Shown here: one piece after another, positions 45,126 to 57,948 of the stretch
How the letters are laid out: the number at the start of each line of letters is the position of its first letter
How positions within the stretch are numbered: position 1 is the first letter of the stretch
Source: Limnoperna fortunei
Lineage: Eukaryota; Mollusca; Bivalvia; Mytilida; Modiolidae
Length of the DNA stretch: 64,000 bases
Reading direction: 5' to 3'
Assembly: GCA_944474755.1 (NCBI GenBank)
Contig: OX104123.1
Coordinates: forward strand, 66,705,898-66,769,897
Translations under genes and position numbers: made by a program
Notes under the pieces: generated by a model
Databases searched by the model: none
Told to the model about the DNA's origin: nothing
The model's input: the letters and a program-made list of their open reading frames with translations, nothing else

Positions 45126-46215
45126 ATAGACAATATAATAGCACACGCTATGACCCTTAGGTTTTCGTGTTGTTTAATTAGTAATTTAATTTTGACCTTT
45201 ATCTTTTATACCTTTGTAGGTGTAAACCTTGCAAGTTTCAAGAATTTCCTATAAAACCTTTTAAAATTATTTAGTCATTGAATGAGCTGTCAATTTCGTT
45301 ACAAGCATTCATATGTTTACATTTCTTATATGTAAACGCCATCAGGCTTGATAACTGCAGCATAGCCGCCATGTTGGGGCGGAAGTATAAAAATAGAACT
45401 AAAACACGAAACAATACCGGGCATAAACCCAATTTTAACCGGTTCGAAGTAACCCCCGTTAAAAACGAAAGAAAAATTTTAAGGGTCTGGATTTTGGCTT
45501 AAACAAAAATAGGTAGGGTCGGGCAACCGGAAACTCATTTTTTTCTTGGCCTTATCAATTACGGCATTTGATATAGCCAAATATCTGAAAACTATCTGTA
45601 TTAAGGTACTTCTTTTTTCTTCTATGAAATATCCGTTTGATGTTATGATGCGAGTTGTCCATCATTCTAATATGACGTCCTGCTTTAGCTATGTAAACAA
45701 AGCCGTGTCAAAATTCCAACAAGTTTAGTTAGCACATGCGTCAACTGCGTGTTTTGTGTAAATGTAAAAACTGACTTACAAATGCCGTTTGTTATGTGTT
45801 ATCCATAATTATCATAATTGTTAATAATTTAGTTATTTATAGTCTGAATTCTGAGATTTATATGATTTAAACTACTCCGGATACCTTAATTTTTTATAAC
45901 AATTCTTCATTCGAATTAATATGACGTCACAATTAGTATTCCGACGTCATATTACGCTGAACTGAAAATTTCAAACTGGAACGACGCAATTTCGTTAAGA
46001 TTTCTCAATATTTTTGTTTAAAAGGTACGTACATTCAATAAAATGACGAGAAAATATGTTTATGTCAATTGTATTTGCTTTAACATACTGTTTTGGGATA
46101 TAATCGTATTAGTTTAAAAAAACAATATTACCACTGAAAGCGTCCTCTTAGAACCGCTTCGCGATTTTAAAACATTTGTTAGACATATTAGAATCGAAAT
46201 ATATTATTGCGAGCC

Positions 46216-46337
46216 GGCTTTATGGGAATTAGAACATGGTCAGACCTAATATTTGTCTTCATTTTATAACTCGCTATCGCTCGGTATAAAATATTGACAA
46301 ATATAAGATCTGACCATGTTCTAATTCCCATAAAGCC
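46216..46337. mobile_element. Foldback element, ~122 bp
   Basis: GGCTTTATGGGAATTAGAAC at 46216 is repeated inverted ending at 46337; the stem continues through ATGGTCAGA. Centre CTCGCTATCGCTCG. Confidence 0.72.
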
Positions 46338-46493
46338 CGCAGAACATCATTCGTCAATTCTCAATGTTTTTCGGGTATTAAATTTTGAACAAAATGTAAA
46401 ATAAATACATTACCCATAAAAGGTGATTGAAAAAAATCAATTATTATTGTTACATGAGTTGTATTGCAATAAGCAATTTTAATAATGTGTTTT

Positions 46494-46912
46494 CCTGGGA
46501 CCATTCTACTGGGAGGGTTCCCAGTGCTCGACCCACAGAGCAGCCCAGCGCGTCCCCGGGTGGCGGATAGGGGAGACCCTCTCGTTTGGGGGGGGGGGGG
46601 GTTGTCAGGTCACAATACGGAAAGCCTGCCCGCGGACCGTAGTGGGTAACATGTTTGGAGAGTGCCACGCTCCTTGCACGATAAAGACCCCATTTGTAGA
46701 TTTCGAAAAGAGTAGGCTCATTGTAGCCGCTACAAAAGGCTACATTTTCCGCCCCTTCCCAAACCTCCGTACTTTTCCAGTAGCAGTCAAAATTGTATTC
46801 CCTGTGACACATCCCACCCCCATTTTCCGTTGATTTATTGTTTGTTAACTTGTTCCCGTCCTGAATATAGCTGAAATACTGCTCGCTGGACGTAAATCAG
46901 ACATCCAATCAA
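46494..46912 (+). mobile_element. SINE-B, complete copy (419 bp)
   Basis: A perfect 15-bp duplication TTAATAATGTGTTTT at 46479-46493 and 46913-46927 fixes both ends. Head CCTGGGACCATTCTACTGGG, tail CATCCAATCAA. A run of 14-15 G near 46587 matches the C run in 3516-3936, so the homopolymer is part of the family. Confidence 0.92.
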
Positions 46913-48072
46913 TTAATAATGTGTTTTTAAAGTGTTTTGACGACTTCCTGTGTTTATATTTTAGATTCTAATCACCCTACAACATGGAAATGTAGAACGA
47001 AAGTTGAAGAGTACAACAAGCAAGTAGACACACAATTTATGTAACAAGGTGTTGGATAACTCGGCGTCAAAGTTCACATTTTAAAAAATGTTTGGGTTTA
47101 CAACAATTAACCTGTAAAAGAAATGAGGTGTCGTATTTTGCACAATATATAAGCACATACCTTTGAGGTTTTAGTAATTTTTAGACCATATGTGGTTTCT
47201 GCCAAGTCCGTAATTTTATAAATTACGTCTTTCTTTAGTTAATTTACCCTGTGGGTAATATATAACGAACTGGATATGTTTTGTATATTTTTGTCTATAT
47301 TATAAATGGCTGCCTGGTGCAGCACAAACCTCTGCTGTTTCAATGCAGATATAAATTCTCGTTCCTGTGGAGGCTCGAGATTATACATCTTGTTATTCCG
47401 TAAAATATTTTAATGAACAGTTGAAAAACAAATATGCAAGTGAATATTTTCATTTTAAAGATTTAAGAAATAAATTTTATTATATTATTGTTGCAACTTG
47501 AGTGTATTAGATTTATAAAAATGAAATGTGGATTTACATGAGCATGTAAATACTAAACAGAAGAAATACGTCTTCAAGCTATTATAGCTTCATAAGACAT
47601 GGATCCAAGATGAAACGCCTCGCGACCGTCACAAGTAATGGAACAAGCTGATGACTTCCATGTATAAGTTGTCCTACTTATTGGAAAGTTTCCAAAGCAA
47701 AAACTATCTAGTAAAGTTTTTAATTTATCTGTTTTTGAGAAATTAAAGAAAGACACGCCAGCTTGAGAAAGGGACTTTTAAGGCTAATAACTGCTATAAG
47801 ATTGACAGTTTAAGGGTTAATGGAATGTTACATTTTGTGTTACTGGCCTGCCGAGGGGAATTTTTCTATCTATTATAATTAAAAAATTTAAAAGCCAAAC
47901 ATGTGCTGGTCCCATTTCTTGTATTAAGATACTGCCGCCATGTAAACTGCGGCCATGTTTGTCAGATATGTATTGGCATGTTTTAATTAAGATGTAGAAT
48001 CTTTATTGTTATAAATACTAAATAACATACATAATTTCCAAGGGGTGTGGCATTTTGTACAGTAACCAAGTT
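46913..48072. other. No recognisable gene
   Basis: AT-rich DNA; the 60-residue minus frame at 47574-47756 shows no known motif. Confidence 0.35.
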
Positions 48073-48347
48073 GTAAGTACTTACTGTGATTCTTCTCCAA
48101 GGCTTTGTTTTAACTGATGTTCTTCATTCTTGTTCCAATCTTTTATCAGAGATCTGAGTAGTACTTACTGTGATTCTTCTCCAAGGCTTTGTTTTAACTG
48201 ATGTTCTTCATTCTTGTTCCAATCTTTTATCAGAGATCTGAGTAGTACTTACTGTGATTCTTCTCCAAGGCTTTGTTTTAACTGATGTTCTTCATTCTTG
48301 TTCCCATCTTTTATCAGAGATCTGAGTTTCAACACGGTCGATTGCAT
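48073..48347 (-). repeat. 84-bp exon-like unit in triplicate
   Basis: Three near-identical units with an 84-bp period. On the minus strand each reads LRSLIKDGNKNEEHQLKQSL then GEES and a GTAAGT donor, with CTACTCAG just before the next unit. The outermost unit (48253-48347) opens with ATG (MQSTVLK). The gap between donor and next acceptor is about 15 nt, too short for an intron, so only one unit could be used per transcript. Confidence 0.6.
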
Positions 48348-48796
48348 ATGGGTGACATAAATTTATTTATATTATTTATTTATAGTCGCATTTTTTAAAG
48401 AATGAGATATACTTACCCATTATGACTTAAAAGTTCATATATTGTGTTTTTGTTGCTTATGATTCAATGGATAATGTGTGTTTACAATGAATGAATTTTA
48501 TATATCATTGCACAAGTGAAACGAAATGAAAAATATGGCTTTAAATAATAAACAATCAGTAGATATATATTCCCATTGTCTTATTTGTTTGCTCAAATTT
48601 ATCCACGAAATGCAGAAATCGTATCTATTAGACCAGCTAGTGTCTACTTTCAAGGTCAAAGGTCATAATGGTTTTTACTGAAGATCCAATGTCTCTTCTA
48701 ACATTTGGGTCACGTGTAGAAAAAACCAATCGTGTCTTAATGGGAGATAACGCCTATACTATTAAGTCAAAATTCTGTCCTTCCAAATGTTGGTTC

Positions 48797-48893
48797 TTCA
48801 TAAGTTCAATTTTCTCCGAGTACTCCGGCTTCCTCCCCATCAAAACTTAATGTCATGATAAAAGCTGAAAAATTGCTCAAAGTGGCGTTAAGA
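48797..48893 (+). mobile_element. tRNA-type SINE (family C), 3' fragment
   Basis: Reads TCCGAGTACTCCGGCTTCCT and ends GCTGAAAAATTGCTCAAAGT, GGCGTTAAG: the tail half of the family in plus orientation. Confidence 0.65.
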
Positions 48894-49205
48894 ACCATTC
48901 AGGCGAACAGGTCAATATTTTACCAAATGTATTTTGGTATTTACATTTGTCAGAATAAAAGGAGAAACGATAGGCAATTAAATTTAAAAACCGAGAATAT
49001 GTACTCAGTTTTAACTGTCTATTGTTAGACTCCTGGTCTTTATCTCTTTTGGTCCCCGCGATTTCGTTAAAAGTCATAACTTTTCTTTAAGGGCAGATAA
49101 TTCTTATAAGTTCTAACGGATATACAATATCACGCGACATGTCGGGAAGTATAAATTGGTAGTAGGCAGAAGAAAAGAGAAATAAACGTTAAAAACGTCA
49201 CCAAA

Positions 49206-50104
49206 ATGAAGTCCGGTTCCCTGCTAATAGAATGCAGTAGAAAACACCAATCGCTGAATTTACTCAAACTTTCCAAAATTGTAGATTTAGATATAACTAG
49301 CTCACCCCACAGAACGTTAAACTCAAGTCAAGGGATTATTCGCTATCGAGGTGAAGATCTCTCGGAATTATCAGATGGTGAAATATGTTTAGAACTAGAG
49401 CCTCAGGGTGTAACAAAAGTGAAAAGATTTATTGCTAATAGACAGGGTGTTTAGGTAAAACTGAACACCTTTCTGTTGAATTTCAATTCACCCACTGTCC
49501 CCGAGTCCATCAAGATTGGTCTCTACAAAATTAAAGTCAGTGCATACATATCCAACCCGTTGCGCTGCTTTAAGTGTCAAAGTTCGGTCATGGAAAGGGA
49601 CAGTGCAGAGGTCACCTGGTTTGTTTTAAATGTGCAGAAGAAGGACATGAGGGCTTTACCTGCACTAAAACTCCAAATTGTGCCAATTGCGGTGAAGCCC
49701 ACATGTCCTTATCCAAGGATTGTCAACACTTTAAAAAAGAAAAAGAAATACAAAAATTAAAAACTGAAAAGACCATCTCATACCCTGAGGCTCATCGTCT
49801 GTATAATACCATTAATAATCCCTCGTCTCCTGCATCAACGTCATACGCCAGTTTGGCCAAACGTGTTCTCACTTCAGTTGAAACGCAGACAATCATCACC
49901 TGGCCTATTGACAAACAGGAACCTTCAAAATTACCAGTTACAATAACAGACAAAATCATTAATCTTCACGAACATCTTCATCTTCTCAAACTGCTACGTC
50001 TTCAGCGCCATCCCAAACTGCTACGTCTTCAGCATCATCTCAATCCTCAACCAAATCTTCAAGCAGCCCCCCAAAAAATTCTTAAAATACCAACTCCAAT
50101 TTAA
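49206..50104 (+). pseudogene. LINE ORF1, RRM-like region and three zinc knuckles
   Basis: The start MKSGSLLIECSRKHQSLNLL leads to SSPHRTLNSSQGIIR and ELSDGEI, an ORF1 pattern shared by Jockey/I-type LINEs. A TAG at 49452 and a frameshift near 49590 break it. Three knuckles follow: CFKCQ..GHGKGQC, CFKCAEEGHEGFTC and CANCGEAHMSLSKDC. The end is Ser/Thr and His/Leu-rich. ORF1 protein binds the LINE RNA. Confidence 0.82.
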
Positions 50105-50339
50105 ATTCTTATAACTCAAATAAAAACTCAAATCAAAAAGGAGATCGTACTCCAAAACTGCTGCGGGATCCCATCAAGGTCCACAACAGGTTTGGAAGTC
50201 TAGATAATCTAGACACTACTATATGGGGCGATCCCATGGATACATTACCCCCAGATATTAGATCTAAAAGTAGATCCCTCAGCAGAAACCGGTGGGATAG
50301 CCCAAAAAAACTGTCAACTATTCCCCTATTCGCAGACAA

Positions 50340-53300
50340 TAATGGGTACAATATTACAATGGAATTGTCGAGGTCTTAAGATTAATTTTTCTTGGGATTA
50401 CATTATTAGTTCAAGCCTTTCTTCCTGTTGCATTTTGCCTCCAGGAATCCCACCTAAAACGAAGTGATAACATATCTTTAAAAAATTACTCTATATACAG
50501 CACATATGTAGACGAGAATGATAGAGCAGCTGGCGGCTCTACCATTCTTGTAAAAGATCAAGTTCTACATAGCCCTGTAGATCTCAACACTGATCTTCAG
50601 GCGATTGCTGTTAGAATATCTTTAGACAAAACAATTACTTTATGCTCTGTGTATGTCCCTCCGAATTCTTCATAAAATTTAAATCAGTTTAAACATCTTA
50701 CTGATCAGCTTCCGGCCCCTTATATATTACTTGGGGACTTCAACGGACAAAAGGCCTAATAAATCTGGAAGATCTGTGTATTTTTAATGATGGAACCAAT
50801 ACATATTTACATCCTGGGAATGGATCATATTCGGCTATTGATCTTACAATAGCAGATCCTTCTCTGTTGCCCGATTTCTCATGGAAAGTCCATGACGATC
50901 TCTGTGGCAGTGATCACTTTCCCATTATCTTGGAATCTTTACACTCTTCAAACACAGAACGAGTCGCTCGGTATAAATTTGGCAAGGTCAATTGGCCTCT
51001 ATTTGAACAACTCTGTATAGAGCGACTTAACTCGGATACTTTTGAAGCTATTTCTGATCCAATTTTAAAATTCAATGAAACACTTATTTTAATTGCTGAT
51101 GAAACAATTCCTAAGACCTCGACAAATCCAAAACATCTTAGTAAACCATGGTTTGATGACAGCTGTGAGGACGCTATTAAAGACCGGAAAAAAGCCGAAC
51201 GACGCTTTAATAAACACCCAACTCAAAATAATCTTAACCATTTCCGAATTTTTCGAGCGAAAGCTCGCAGGGTAACGAAACAAAGACGATGCGCCTCTTG
51301 GCGTGGTTTTGTTTCTAAACTAAATAACCATACCCCTATGAATAAAATTTGGAACATGATTCGTAAAATTAAAGGTAAAAACGGTAAAGCAAATGTCCAT
51401 TATTTAAAGGATGGACAAGACTTGTTAACATCAGAGTCAGACATATCAAATAAATTGGCCGAAACATTTGCAACACACTCCTCTGCTGAAAATTATCATC
51501 CCAATTTTCAGCGGATCAAAATTCAAAAAGAAAAAAAAACTTAATTTCCAGTCAAAACATTTAGAAGATTATAATAAACTTTTTTCTTTGGAAGAGCTAA
51601 AAACTTCTTTGAACAAATCTCACGATACAGCATGTGGCCCAGATGACATCCATTATCAACTTCTCAAAACATCTGCCACAATCTTCTCTCCAATGCCTTC
51701 TGAATCTTCTTAACAACATTTGGGAAACGGGTGACTTACCATCTATTTGGAAAATGGCCACTGTTGTGCCTATTCAAAAACCAGGAAAAGATCACTCGGA
51801 AGCGTCCAACTATCGGCCTATAGCCCTCACAAGCTGTCTTTGTAAAACCGTGGAAAGGATGATCAACGATCGCCTTGTCTGGTTTTTATAATCGAACAAC
51901 CTAATCTCGAATATCCAGTGTGGATTTAGACAAGGTCGTAGTACTATTGATCATCTGGTGCGGTTCGAAACATATATTCGAAACGCATTTGCCAAAAACG
52001 AACATGTTGTGTCTATCTTTTTCGATTTAGAAAAAGCATACGACACAACATGGAAATATGGTATTTTAAAAGATCTTTTTGATATGGGGTTGAAAGGTAG
52101 ACTTCCTACCGTCATCTCAAACTTTTTATCCGAAAGAGAATTTAAAGTTAGGGTCAATTCTACTTTATCTGACCCTTTTGTACAGGAAATGGGTGTTCCC
52201 CAGGGCAGCATCCTTTCTGTCACTTTATTTAGTATTAAAATTAATAGCCTTGCTCAAGTTTTAAAAGATAATATTGATGGTTCTCTGTATGTTGACGACT
52301 TCCTCATATGTTACCGAGGGAAAAATATGAATAATATCGAACGTCAACTGCAGTTGTGTTTAAATAGAATAGAGAAATGGGCAATGGAGAATGGTTTTAA
52401 ATTCTCCACTGCAAAAACTGTTGGGATGCATTTTTGTAATAAACGTAAGATGCATCCTGATCCCGAATTAAAATTATATAATCCTATCAAAATTGTAAAA
52501 GAAACTACTTTTCTTGGTCTCATATTTGATTTAAGGCTAACCTGTCTTCGCCATATCAAAATGTTAAAAAATAAATGCCTTAAAGCTTTAGATATTTTAA
52601 AAGTCGTATCCAGCACCGACTGGGGTGCTGAATGCGATGTTTTACTCAAGCTATATAGATCGCTGGTTCGATCGAAATTGGATTACGGTTGTTTTATTTA
52701 TGGTTCTGCTCGCAAGTCATATGTCAAAATCCTTGATACTATATACCATCAGGGATTGCGACTGTCTTGGAGCTTTTAGACCCACACCTGTCAATAGTTT
52801 GTATGTAGAAGCAAACGAGCCTTCTTTGTATCGAAGAAGAATAATGCTCGCTTTGCAATATGCAACCAAATTGAAGGCTTATCCTGACAACCCCGCCCAC
52901 GACTGTGTTATCAAACCTCTTTATCAGAACATTTTCGAAAAGCATCCAAACAAAATTCAACCTTTTGGCTTGCGGATTAAATCTCATTTGGAGGATTCAG
53001 GTATAAATTTAGATGAAATTGCAATTGAAATTCCACATAACCCCCCTTGGTTAAACCCCAAGCCAATATTTATTTATGATCTAAGAAAACATAGAAAATC
53101 TGACACGAACCCATTAATTATACAGCAAGATTTTGCAGAAATTAAATCTTGTTACCCTGACTATAGTACTATTTATACGGATGGGTCAAAAGCTATTCTT
53201 CTTGCGATGAAAATAGTTGCTTCGTCAGACGAGCACAAAATTATGATCTGCTCTGATTCTCTGTCATGTCTCCTTGCTATTGAAAACTTCAAAATTAAGA

Positions 53301-53920
53301 ATCATTATATTTTAAAAATTATTCAAATTTACAAATGCCTTGTTGCTTTGGGTAAAGAAGTTATGTTTTTCTGGATCCCAAGTCATGTGGGGATCCATGG
53401 GAACATGGTCGTGGACGAGGAGACCAAAAAGGCCTTGAATAACGATATTATTAATTGTGCCATACCTTTTACTGATTTTAAAGCAGTTATTTTTAAACAT
53501 ATTTCTCGTTTGTGGCAGAGTGGTTGGGATCTAGAGGTTCATAATAAACTTCATGAGATCCAGCCACTACTGCACAAAAATAATTTTAATTGTTTTAGAA
53601 GTCGTCGAGACCAAGTTGTTTCAACCAGATGTCGTCTTGGTCATACCAGGACGACTCATAGTTATATTTTAAATAACGAGCAACGACCCGAGTGTGTGCC
53701 ATGCAACTGTCCATACACTATCAAGCATGTCTTGATGGACTGTGTGGACGTGGCCCACATTCGGGAACATTTCTATACTGTAGATACTTATTTTAATTTG
53801 TTTAGGACTGTCGCGGGCGACACAATTTTAAAGTTTTTAAAAGAGATTAATTTATATATATGTATATTATCATACTATTGTATGATATATTGTTTTAGTA
53901 TTAAAGGGGGGGGGATATAA
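50340..53920 (+). pseudogene. LINE ORF2: endonuclease, reverse transcriptase, RNase H
   Basis: Endonuclease marks: MEWNCRGL-type start (50359), GDFNG (about 50740) and GSDHFPI (50905). The reverse transcriptase has KMATVVPIQKPGKD, NYRPIALTS, SIFFDLEKAYDTTWKYG, GVPQGSILS and the catalytic YVDDF (52290). RNase H begins IYTDGSK (53176) and jumps directly to AILLAMKI, so about 40 residues including one acidic position are deleted; CSDSLSCLLAI and FFWIPSHVGIHGN follow. The C-terminus holds a CVPCNCPYTIKHVLMDC motif. At least five frame breaks occur (near 50390, 50690, 51540, 51700-51890, 52770). Confidence 0.85.
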
Positions 53921-54020
53921 AATGGTTGTTTATGATCAAATAAGTTGATTTGTAGTAATTATCACGTCCTGAATATAGCTGAAATAATGCTTGCTGGACG
54001 TAAAACAACAATCAATCAAT

Positions 54021-54606
54021 CCTGGATATTGTGCATAAATAAGCCTACACCGATTGGCGCAATCTTAATAGCAGTTAGAAACCTATATTAATACTACTAT
54101 GTAAACAACAGTTTCGAACTATAGAACATAATCTGTTTAAATCAGTCCTGCAAGACTAAAAAAATCGGCTTTTTTTAACTAGACTTGTAGTTAAATAAAA
54201 ACCTACTGATTAAATTCTATATTTCATATTTTCTCTTGCCAAATAACATTTCATTAAAAAGTTGTGAGTATATGGAACAAAATATTAGTTGTACCTGTAA
54301 TAAGGTGGATCATTCTTTGAATTTTATTTTAAATTGTCACAGACCCAGAACATTTGGTTGATAGCTAAAAGCACATGGTGAGAGAGAAGAGAAGTAGGTA
54401 TCTGGTCAGTGTGGAATGGATGTATCCAATTGAAGGCAGGTTATGTGAGTGCTTTTTATGTGAAGACCAGAAGAGACTATATATTGATTACAGGAAGGCA
54501 CGAAATAAGATACATTTAAGTATGCAGTGCATTATTTTTGTTCTTGCCATAATACAGATAATTGCTTCCTTGGTATTTAAGAACTTCTGTCATCTGAGTT
54601 TTGTTT
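54021..54606. other. Short gap with one unrecognised frame
   Basis: A frame from 54375 (MVREKRSRYLVSVEWMYP) has a Cys-rich start (CECFLCEDQ) but no splice partner or known family. Confidence 0.3.
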
Positions 54607-54790
54607 AAATTTAGTGTTTAACACCACACTTTCAGCAATTTTCCAGCTATAACATGCTGCCAGTTTTTATTTTAAGAGTACCTGATGAAAACCCCAACCT
54701 TACAGCAAGGAAACTGGCAATCCTTGCTAATTCAAGTTGCGAGTTGAGCACACCCTGCCTGGATTAAAACTATAACCTTAGTAATTGAAA
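54607..54790 (-). mobile_element. tRNA-type SINE (family C), truncated
   Basis: Plus reading TTAACACCACACTTTCAGCA, CTGCCAGTTTTTATTTTAAG and GAAACTGGCAATCCTTGC matches the family; the tRNA head is largely lost. Confidence 0.7.
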
Positions 54791-55166
54791 GGCACATGAT
54801 CAATATATCAGACAACTAGCTTACATAACTACTGTGCTGTTTAGTACCCATCTGAGTTTATATAACAGTATGTCAAATACTGGAAGCCTAATCTTCAAAT
54901 TAGGATAAAGTGTCCAAATGAGTATTCAACAAGCAAGCACAATACAGCCTACCACTAACTTACAAGGAAGACGAGGGCGTGAGCTATTTTTTTTACAGAA
55001 CTTTAACTTTCCTATTAGGTTAATATTGGTACGAAGGATCAGAAACCAAATATTCTCTGGTTACAATCTTTTTTTTTGGCACAGATGAACAACAAACTCA
55101 ATTGTAATCAACACAAAAAGAAATGAACATCTATACAGAAAAATCACATGGAAACTAACCAAGAAA

Positions 55167-55424
55167 TGTTTTTGTTTGTATGATGTTTAATGCCACTTTC
55201 AGCAATTTTTCAGCTACATGTATGTCATGGCGTCCTGTTTTTATTGGCGGAGGAAGCCGGAGAGAACCCCCAACCTTCGGTAGGAAAACTGGCAATCCTG
55301 GTCAATTAAGAATGGAGTCGAGTACACCCTGCCCGCAGTGAGACTCGAACCCGAACCTCAGTGTTGACAGACCACGTGATCAATAGTAGACGAACTACCT
55401 TAACTACTCGGCCACCGAGGCTCC
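55167..55424 (-). mobile_element. tRNA-derived SINE (family C), complete with head
   Basis: On the minus strand the head reads GGAGCCTCGGTGGCCGAGTA then GTTAAGG, an A-box like that of tRNA-Ser/Leu, and GGTTCGAGTCTC, a B-box. The tail is GCTGAAAAATTGCTGAAAGT, GGCATTAAACATC and (CAAA)n. These signals support pol III transcription. Confidence 0.85.
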
Positions 55425-56759
55425 TTAAAAAATGAGAGCTAAAATCAAGGGATGATTACAAATCTCCATTCAGACAAACTTGTAAAACACAAAACAAAAA
55501 ACAACAAAAACTTGATTACTGGAAGCCAATAAAAAGCAAGGGTGCACGGAATGCGTGAACTGTTCAATGCATGGCACATATTTTTCTGAATAAAAATATA
55601 TCTATTCATGTATGTTTTACATTTAAAAATATATTATATCGGAGGAGCATGAAATATTGCTAGGGTCTCCATCATTGATTGAACCTTCCATCCCCAGCTG
55701 AGGCAACATTTCATGGTCTACTGTTACAGTATAGTATTACCTCATTCTTAATTGAGATCATCAATATCTTTCATTTTATTTTTAGGCTTGGTAGCCGTTC
55801 TGATCCATAAAATAATGTTGATCGTTTTACTTTTAGTATTCGTGCAAATAAAGGAACATTCTATTTTGCCACGATAATTTGCAATATCTCCCATTTAGAC
55901 ATGTTTTGCTGTGTGAATTCGACAAAGGTCACAGCGAACAAAGGAAAGAGGTTTACCCCCCCCCCCCTTTTGTATAGGTCATTATGCATTGAAATGTGTT
56001 CATTTCAATTATTGTATTGTGAACACCTTATACAGCGGTTTAATTTACTTTATATATAAAAGCGGTTTAATTTACTTTATATATAAAAATAGACATAAAC
56101 GCACGACACGTTACATTTGAAGATGGAAACGTTTTACTTGTATGTTCGTGCTGACTAAACTTGTTAATAGTCGCCTCCCCTGGTACTTAAGCAATGACCT
56201 TCATTTTTTTCATTGTAGACGTCAACTTACTTTTGTCAGCCCTACCTTTTTTATCGTACTAATTAACACTTGTTATGTATCATTCTTTTTGGAAAACCAG
56301 CAAGAATCGTTCTTTAAAGGCGATAGATCCTCGCATGTATCTATACAGTGTTATTTGCTGAAGAATGTCAAAAATGCATGCGCTTGTTGCATCGTCGATA
56401 GTTTTTCATGGATTTAATTCTTTTCCAGCAACCTGCATGACCTTCGCCAGTTAATGCATACAATTAGATACAATTACGAATGTATTGGTGAAATTTCATG
56501 CTACAAAAATGACATTAAAAGGTAGGGCCAACGCGAAATATAAAATTCGTAGTTATAAATACAAATGGTCACGTGATCATCAAAGGGCAATTCGTTGAAA
56601 GTGAAAGTAGAGATAATGCTATTAGAAGTATCCCCATTTAACATGTTATAGTCAAAATTGAGAATATATTTGTTGTTTGACTGTTTTCTGCCACGAAAGA
56701 TTGATGAATTTAATGCTCGTATTTCTTGCATATTTCTTAAATACGCCTTAACATACCCG
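55425..56759. other. No recognised gene
   Basis: Contains a C run at 55958, a 24-bp direct repeat AGCGGTTTAATTTACTTTAT at 56033 and 56062, and only short frames. Confidence 0.4.
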
Positions 56760-57285
56760 CGTAGCCCTCACAAGCTGTCTTTGTTAAACCATGGAAAGGA
56801 TGATCAACGATCGCCTTGTCTGGTTTTTAGAATCAAACAACCTTCTGTCCAATATCCAATGTGGATTCAGAAAAGGCGAAGTACCCTAGATCATCTGGTG
56901 CGTTTTGAAACTTACATAAGAAACGCATTTGCCAAAAATGAACATGTTGTGTCGATCTTTTTCGATCTAGAAAAAGCTTACGACACAACATGGAAATATG
57001 GCATTTTAAAGGATCTTTTTGATATGGGGTTGAAAAGTAGACTTCCTACCTTCATTTCAAATTTTTTGTCTGATAGGGAATTTAAAGTTCGGGTAAATTC
57101 AACTCTGTCTGACCCTTTTGAACAAGAAATTGGTGTTCCCCAAGGTAGCATCCTTTCTGTTACTTTATTCAGTATTAAAATTAATAGTCTCGCTCAAGTC
57201 TTGAAAGATAATATTGATGGTTCTCTATATGTTGACGACTTCCTCATATGTTATAGAGGAAAAAACATGAATAATATTGATTGTG
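56760..57285 (+). mobile_element. Internal fragment of the same LINE, reverse-transcriptase part
   Basis: Closely matches 51826-52340, with FFDLEKAYDTTWKYG, GVPQGSILS and YVDDF intact. Both ends are cut inside ORF2 with no 3' tail, so it is not a normal 5'-truncated insertion; it probably arose by deletion or segmental copying. Confidence 0.85.
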
Positions 57286-57948
57286 TTTTTCAAAATTTTC
57301 CACTTATATCTGGCCATCAGAAAATTACCTTTTGGTGAATTTCTGTATCCATAAAGGTGTTCAGCATTAATAGTCAATCCACATCAGAACTGTTAAAACA
57401 AAGTTGACTGTCCACACTTGTCCCAAAAATTTAGGGTCGACATGTTGCGGAGGGTTGTAGTCCTGCCCAGCAGACAGTTCTAGTTTGACTTAAGGGAAGA
57501 AATATTCTGCAATATTATCATATAAATCCTCTGGGGGTGGGGATGGGGTTATAGGAATCTGTCGGTGGTCTGTGCTTTGATTTTGCCGACATTTTGTGTA
57601 TATGTGCAGCTTTGCTTTTTCAGTATCCTGTGATCAAAAAGGTGCCTGTTAATTTCTTTTCACTTTTGTAAATGATTGCTAAAATTATGATAGGGATTCA
57701 ACATCAATTGTCCTAAACATTCATGGGTTGACATGCTACAGGGGGTGCTGTTGTTGATATTGTATGTAGATATTGCACATTAAGACTGCACCAAATAGAT
57801 TGTTAAAGCTTTCATAAAACCAAAATACAAATTGACGTCAAGTTGAGGCTTTCATACATTCTGAAATATAAAAAATGATTTTTTTTTTGTCTATGGAGTA
57901 AAATGTATGGAATATTCGTAATTTGTGCCTCTATATCTTCTATTATAG

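Larger units (their letters stand above)
49140..54020 (+). mobile_element. RNase H-bearing LINE (I/Nimb-like), nearly full length
   Basis: A single element with ORF1 (49206-50104), endonuclease, reverse transcriptase, RNase H and a Cys/His C-terminus, then a 3' end CGTCCTGAATATAGCTGAAA, GCTGGACGTAAAAC and (AATC)n at 54020. The tail matches SINE-B, so this LINE type is the probable driver of that SINE. RNase H points to the I group; the clade is a guess. The 5' end is approximate and no target duplication was found. Several stops and frameshifts make it inactive. Confidence 0.85.
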
